A stretch of 64,000 nt of DNA from Ulva prolifera (Eukaryota > Chlorophyta > Ulvophyceae > Ulvales > Ulvaceae), in the NCBI GenBank assembly GCA_023078555.1, contig CM041200.1, positions 2,488,001-2,552,000 of the forward strand, written 5' to 3'. The position numbers and the translations under genes are program-made. Shown here piece by piece: positions 60,101-64,000 of the stretch. Every line of letters starts with the position of its first letter. The stretch's first letter is position 1. The notes under the pieces were generated by a model. The model worked only from the letters and a program-made list of their open reading frames with translations. It was not told where the DNA came from and searched no databases.

Positions 60101-60258
60101 GCATAATTCAGCTCCAGCTTGCCACTCAACGTTCAACTACAGATCGGACAGTCACTCGAACAATGTCCCCATATCGAATATATGAATGACGTGAGCTGCT
60201 GATCACGGATGGCTTTCAGAATCACCACGTTGAGTCATTCAAAACTTCAGATGTTCAG
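57117..60258. other. Region with no resolved gene; may hold 5' dynein exons
   Basis: About 3.1 kb. Some coding-like pieces exist: on the plus strand near 58490-58608 (a frame ending LATPRSDIRKAK before a GTAGAT donor) and near 59410-59510; on the minus strand near 59190-59296 (HLKADTIPSLAIFEKQW) and 58975-59150. I cannot chain them. Upstream exons of the dynein he​avy chain are expected here because its first visible exon seems to start at an acceptor. Confidence 0.4.
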
Positions 60259-63200
60259 GTGCATGGGCGGGGAGGTGCCCCAAAGGATGTGTCAGAGGCA
60301 TTCAAGGACAGTGAGGGTCTTCAGAGTTCTTCGAATACCCTTACGGTGTCCCCACTTGTCATGTATCGCCAATCGCTGCGACAGGGTCGAGAGGGGCATC
60401 CTCACCGCCACATGTCATCAGATGCAGCCGGAACACATCGAAAGGCGTTCGTTACATCATCACGTGTCTTCCAACATCCAGTGTCCCAACATCAATTGCA
60501 GCACTTGCCAAAGCCACCAGCTCGTGCGCGACCAAAGTCTGCGGAGCCAGTCACCTGCCGCACGCTGCACCTTTCGTCTGGGCACTACACTTGCCTGGAC
60601 CCCGCTCGTTCTAAGGGACAATTCAAGCTACCCTGCTTTGAAGAGGCATCATGTGATACTCCATTGACACGCAGGCATGTCCCAGTGACCCTGGTCGCAA
60701 GCCAGCTGATGCAATCTGCCACCCCACCGGGAGTGAACACTGGGGAAGATGCAGTACATTATTTCTCCACCAACAAGCATCAGTCCACCGGAAGCTTGTT
60801 CATTTTTTGCAACTTCGTCAGCTCTGATCCATCGATACATGATCCGTATAGCCTTGTCGTCGTTGACAGTTCTGCTGTTGCTGCGGAGCACTGTGTTGTT
60901 TCATGCACGGGTGTGTGCCACATTCGGCCCAATGACTCAGGCAACACAGTGTCACAATTGCACACCTGGGCAGCCGAGGCGCGTCAGTTCCGCACGCTGA
61001 AGCAATTAACATTCTTCAAGAAGTTTGAAATGGTCAATGCGTGGGCACACTGGAAAACAGGCCACCAGGCGGGCAAGTTTTCAAGGCGCGCAAAATTTCT
61101 GGAGACGCAGCATCTCATGCTAAACCCTTGGTTTGGTCACAGCATGCGATCCTGCCATTGCCTGGTACGACACCTTGCCATGCTTGCACCGGATAGCTTG
61201 AAATGATGTTGCACTCACTCATAGCACGTATTCAGCATGTTCCGGGCTTCCGAAACAACACACGGCCTTTGCAGTGCAGGCTGCCTCCGCTACAACTGGC
61301 TGTACGGGTGCATGGCAGCGAGTCGGGTCCACATGGCATGTTTCGACCTTATCGTCCAGCTTGAAAGAAGTGTATGAGAAGGCTGTTCCAGTCTCCAAGG
61401 AGAACCTTGTCTCTGGAGCTTTGAGTCTACCTTTGCGCCTCTCGTTCCTTGGCCATGAGGCCTGCTGTCACCAGCTCAAAGGTTTTCAGAAGATTCGCAC
61501 AGATATGCGGGACAGTGTGTCAGCAGTACGATCCGCAGTGCACGTCAGACTGTGCCGGAGGCTGCTGGGGTTTGCACCTGGCCACACGGCCGGCAAAACA
61601 CCCTGCCGTGATATGTGACCAACCGAGTCAGATTTACCATGCGCACCAGTGCTCGCCTGCATGAGTGCTCTACCGTGACCTGGCTCGTGTGCTATGATGT
61701 GGTCCCCTGTGCTGACACGGCAGTGATGTCGAGGTCATATCACTGGATTGCCACAAACATTGGGCTCAACAGAGTAGTGTTTCGATCCCGCCTGTCACCT
61801 GAGAGATCATAGGTGGGGTCTGATCGCATGTGCTTTAACCCGCTCAAGATGTCACGCCACACCTGGCTGGTAGTGCTGAATGTGGGCAGCATGCACAAAC
61901 TTGATACATGCCATGCAGGCTATGGACATAGTGGCGGGTGAAATAGCATCGCTCGTTCACATCCTGGCTGTAGATGTTGACCAAGAGCTTGAGGACTCGT
62001 ACCCAGCCGAGCTCAAACGCACCGCTTTGCGGAAAATCACCCGGAGGCGCCCAAGCCCTCGAGCAAGGCTGCGTGCGCGCTCCCTGCTTGTCAAGAAGTT
62101 TGTGAACATGACTGCCATGCAGCGGTACGATCACGCAAAGATGCATGCGGCGCTCCTTCCCCGGGCCCTCAGACTAGCAGACCTCCGGGTCATGGGTGCT
62201 ATGGTGGACCTTGCACTGACGTCTGTTCAAGTGCGCCCATCTCCTCTTTTTGTCATTGGTGCTCCCCCCCTCGGGTCATGTGTAAGCCCCTGCGGTGCTC
62301 AAGGTTGGGGTCGTATATGTGTTCACACAGCAGAGAAAGGAAAGAACAAGCACAGCCTTTGCACACAGTTTCTATCTCTATGATTGGATGGTCGCACACA
62401 TTGCCATTACGTAGCTGTGATCTGACTTGACCGGACTCGCATGCAATGATTCGAGCGCGGCAATGTTGCAATGGTTTCGTGGTGATTGGCTTCAGTGCCC
62501 CCAGTCTCGTAGCAGTTTTTGTGCGTGTAGCTGGCGATGAGGCAGCTGCTGCAAGACAGTGTGACGATCTGCCACTCAGCTCATCCGGTCCAATACAAGC
62601 ATGGGTTGTGGGTCATATCAGGGGAGGTCATCCCAAAGAAACGCCGCCTTGACATCCAGAGTGTCTTGAGGCTGTCCCCGTCCGCAGCTGAACTTTGCTC
62701 GCACGCAACTGCAGTGGTGCGCAGCTGTTTTCCTGATTTGCCGGACAATGGACGCCATGACTGGAAGGTCAACAGTCATGGACTAGCATCTTTGCAATCT
62801 CACAATTCTGAATGTTGCAGCTTCGTGAGATCGTTGGCGTGGCGGCAGCCACTAGGAGGCCACTGGAGCTGGACCACCTTGTCCAGCACTACAACTCATT
62901 CTCGCCCAATCTGCATGATGATCAACTGTCAATATTGGCGTTTTCCTCGATTTTCAAGACAATGTGCGATATTGACAGCCAGCAAGCATCAATCACACAG
63001 CTGCTGGAATCTGATTACGAAGCAGCTCGGGCCTCCAATGTCATGACAGCATTCACAAATGTGGGGGAGCTATTCACTTTCATGGAGGCCTTTGATTCTG
63101 ACGCATACCTGACGGCTACCCCATCATGTGAAGATGTCTGTCTGGACTTGGGGATACTCCAACGTTGGATAGCAGATCTAAAATCGCTGCATCCGACATT

Positions 63201-64000
63201 ACAAAAAGGCCTGCTGCTCTTCGACTTGTCTTCCCTCAGGTTAAGCGTTCTTGAGACAGCAGAGACCACCATGAAAGCATTCATTAAGCTGGCGAATGAT
63301 TGGCTCTACGACAACTGCATACGGGTTCGAGTGAGTCTCTTATTGTAGAGTGTTGCTTCTTTCAGCATGCATTAGTTAGGCTTCTGCCACGGACGAGCAT
63401 CATACAGCGCATGGTGATTGGCCTGTGATTGATTGCAAGCTGTTTGCTTGTGCAGGCTGCAGCGGTCAGTGCGTCAGACGGCATTGGGATTGGTGCTCCA
63501 CCATCTGACCTCAGCGACTTCATGGCATGGGTCAATAGGAATGGCGACCACTTTGCGGGCGATCAATCCGCCAGGAAACATCTCATGCAGTCAGTTGAAA
63601 GCTTACAGCGTATGCATTCTCAGCTTGCTCAAGAGCGGTCAAAATTCAGTAAGGTGTGTGCTGGTCTGTGCTGGAGGATAATTGTCACTTGCATCAGTTC
63701 GTCCGATGAGCGGTAATTAGTCGATAAATACATCTGGTCCTTCACTCGGATAGCATGTAGGAGCGCGTGGGATCACGCAATGATCGTGAGATGGAGAGCC
63801 TGTCAGCTGCAATGGAGGCGTTTGATGGCATGGCAGCTGTGCTGAAGGTGTACAACGATCGATGCGATCACGCACACATGTACTACCAGGAGCGCATACC
63901 TGTGATGGGGGCAAAAGTCAGTGCCAGAGTCAGGGAGATCTGGTCTCATGTGCAGCAGATTATGAGCCATGCCAGAAGCGATTCAGGCCTGGCTGCAATC
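60259..64000 (+). CDS. Axonemal-type dynein he​avy chain, N-terminal part (runs off the window)
   Basis: Visible exons: about 60259-61164, 61919-62230, 62531-62767, 62821-63330, 63456-63653 and 63761 onward; one or more exons probably lie in 61165-61918. The order of motifs is that of dynein he​avy chain tail N-termini: a PYSLVVVD segment, then the LHTWAAEARQFRTLKQLTFF, FKKFEMVNAWAHWK stretch that corresponds to the F-x-x-L-x-x-W...FF-x-x-F...W-K-x-W block, LMLNPWFGHSMR, and RALRLADLRVMGAMVDLAL matching the FIRLADxMVxxxLxxLA block. Long helical tail sequence follows (QQASITQLLESDYEAAR; MESLSAAMEAFDGMAAVLKV). Motor domains must lie beyond the window. Dynein he​avy chains drive axonemal bending or intraflagellar transport; the sequence block resembles axonemal inner-arm types. 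The 5' end is not resolved. Confidence 0.8.

Noticed and set aside
1..64000. tRNA, rRNA or CRISPR arrays
   Set aside because: No cloverleaf B-box context, rRNA segment or regularly spaced direct repeats were seen by eye; a covariance-model search would be decisive.
1..64000. Bacterial origin for the window
   Set aside because: Spliceosomal introns in nearly every gene and families such as BBS5, CAND1, 14-3-3 and dynein exclude it.

Overview
This window is nuclear DNA of a ciliated, unicellular eukaryote with a GC-rich genome. Genes are split by many introns, mostly with donors of the type GTGCGC, GTGCGT, GTATGC or GTACGT and acceptors ending in TGCAG. Cilia are implied by BBS5 and an axonemal-type dynein he​avy chain. 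Other families are general eukaryotic (CAND1, YAK1, DcpS, 14-3-3, SCCPDH, a mitochondrial-type RNA polymerase), and TypA/BipA is a bacterial-type organellar GTPase. A flagellated green alga or a similar alga would fit, weakly supported by TGTAA motifs after some stop codons, but the sequence does not prove it. I joined exons by hand using splice motifs, reading-phase continuity and family similarity from memory.

Layout. 1-2307: no recognisable gene. 2308-4703 (+): nuclear-looking basic protein with a Tudor-like segment. 4704-13953: 9 kb with homopolymer runs, small tandem repeats and hairpins but no recognised gene. 13954-17881 (+): YAK1-type DYRK kinase. 18658-20944 (-): SCCPDH-like oxidoreductase. 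21231-22816 (-): BBS5, divergent from 23144-26475 (+): a cytosine-deaminase-type amidohydrolase with a C-terminal membrane tail. 26899-28033 (+): EF-hand protein. 28244-35191 (-): CAND1, divergent from 35986-41331 (+): mitochondrial-type single-subunit RNA polymerase. 41806-43788 (+): DcpS. 43987-47334 (-): TypA/BipA, 5' end unresolved. 47335-50461: no recognised gene. 50462-52138 (-): 14-3-3. 53143-53983 (-): small lipoyl-like protein with a mitochondrial-type N-terminus. 54161-54838 (-): unidentified four-exon gene. 56697-57116 (-): intronless membrane protein resembling bacterial families. About 60259 to the end (+): N-terminal part of a dynein he​avy chain that runs off the window.

The genes do not form an operon or a single pathway. 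Shared themes are organelle gene expression (RNA polymerase, TypA), cilia (BBS5, dynein) and housekeeping regulation (CAND1 in cullin cycling, DcpS in cap turnover, YAK1 and 14-3-3 in signalling). The most unusual items are the membrane-tailed deaminase homologue, the lipoyl-like protein that seems to lack the usual lipoylated lysine, three GC-AG introns, and a 25-nt apparent intron in DcpS.
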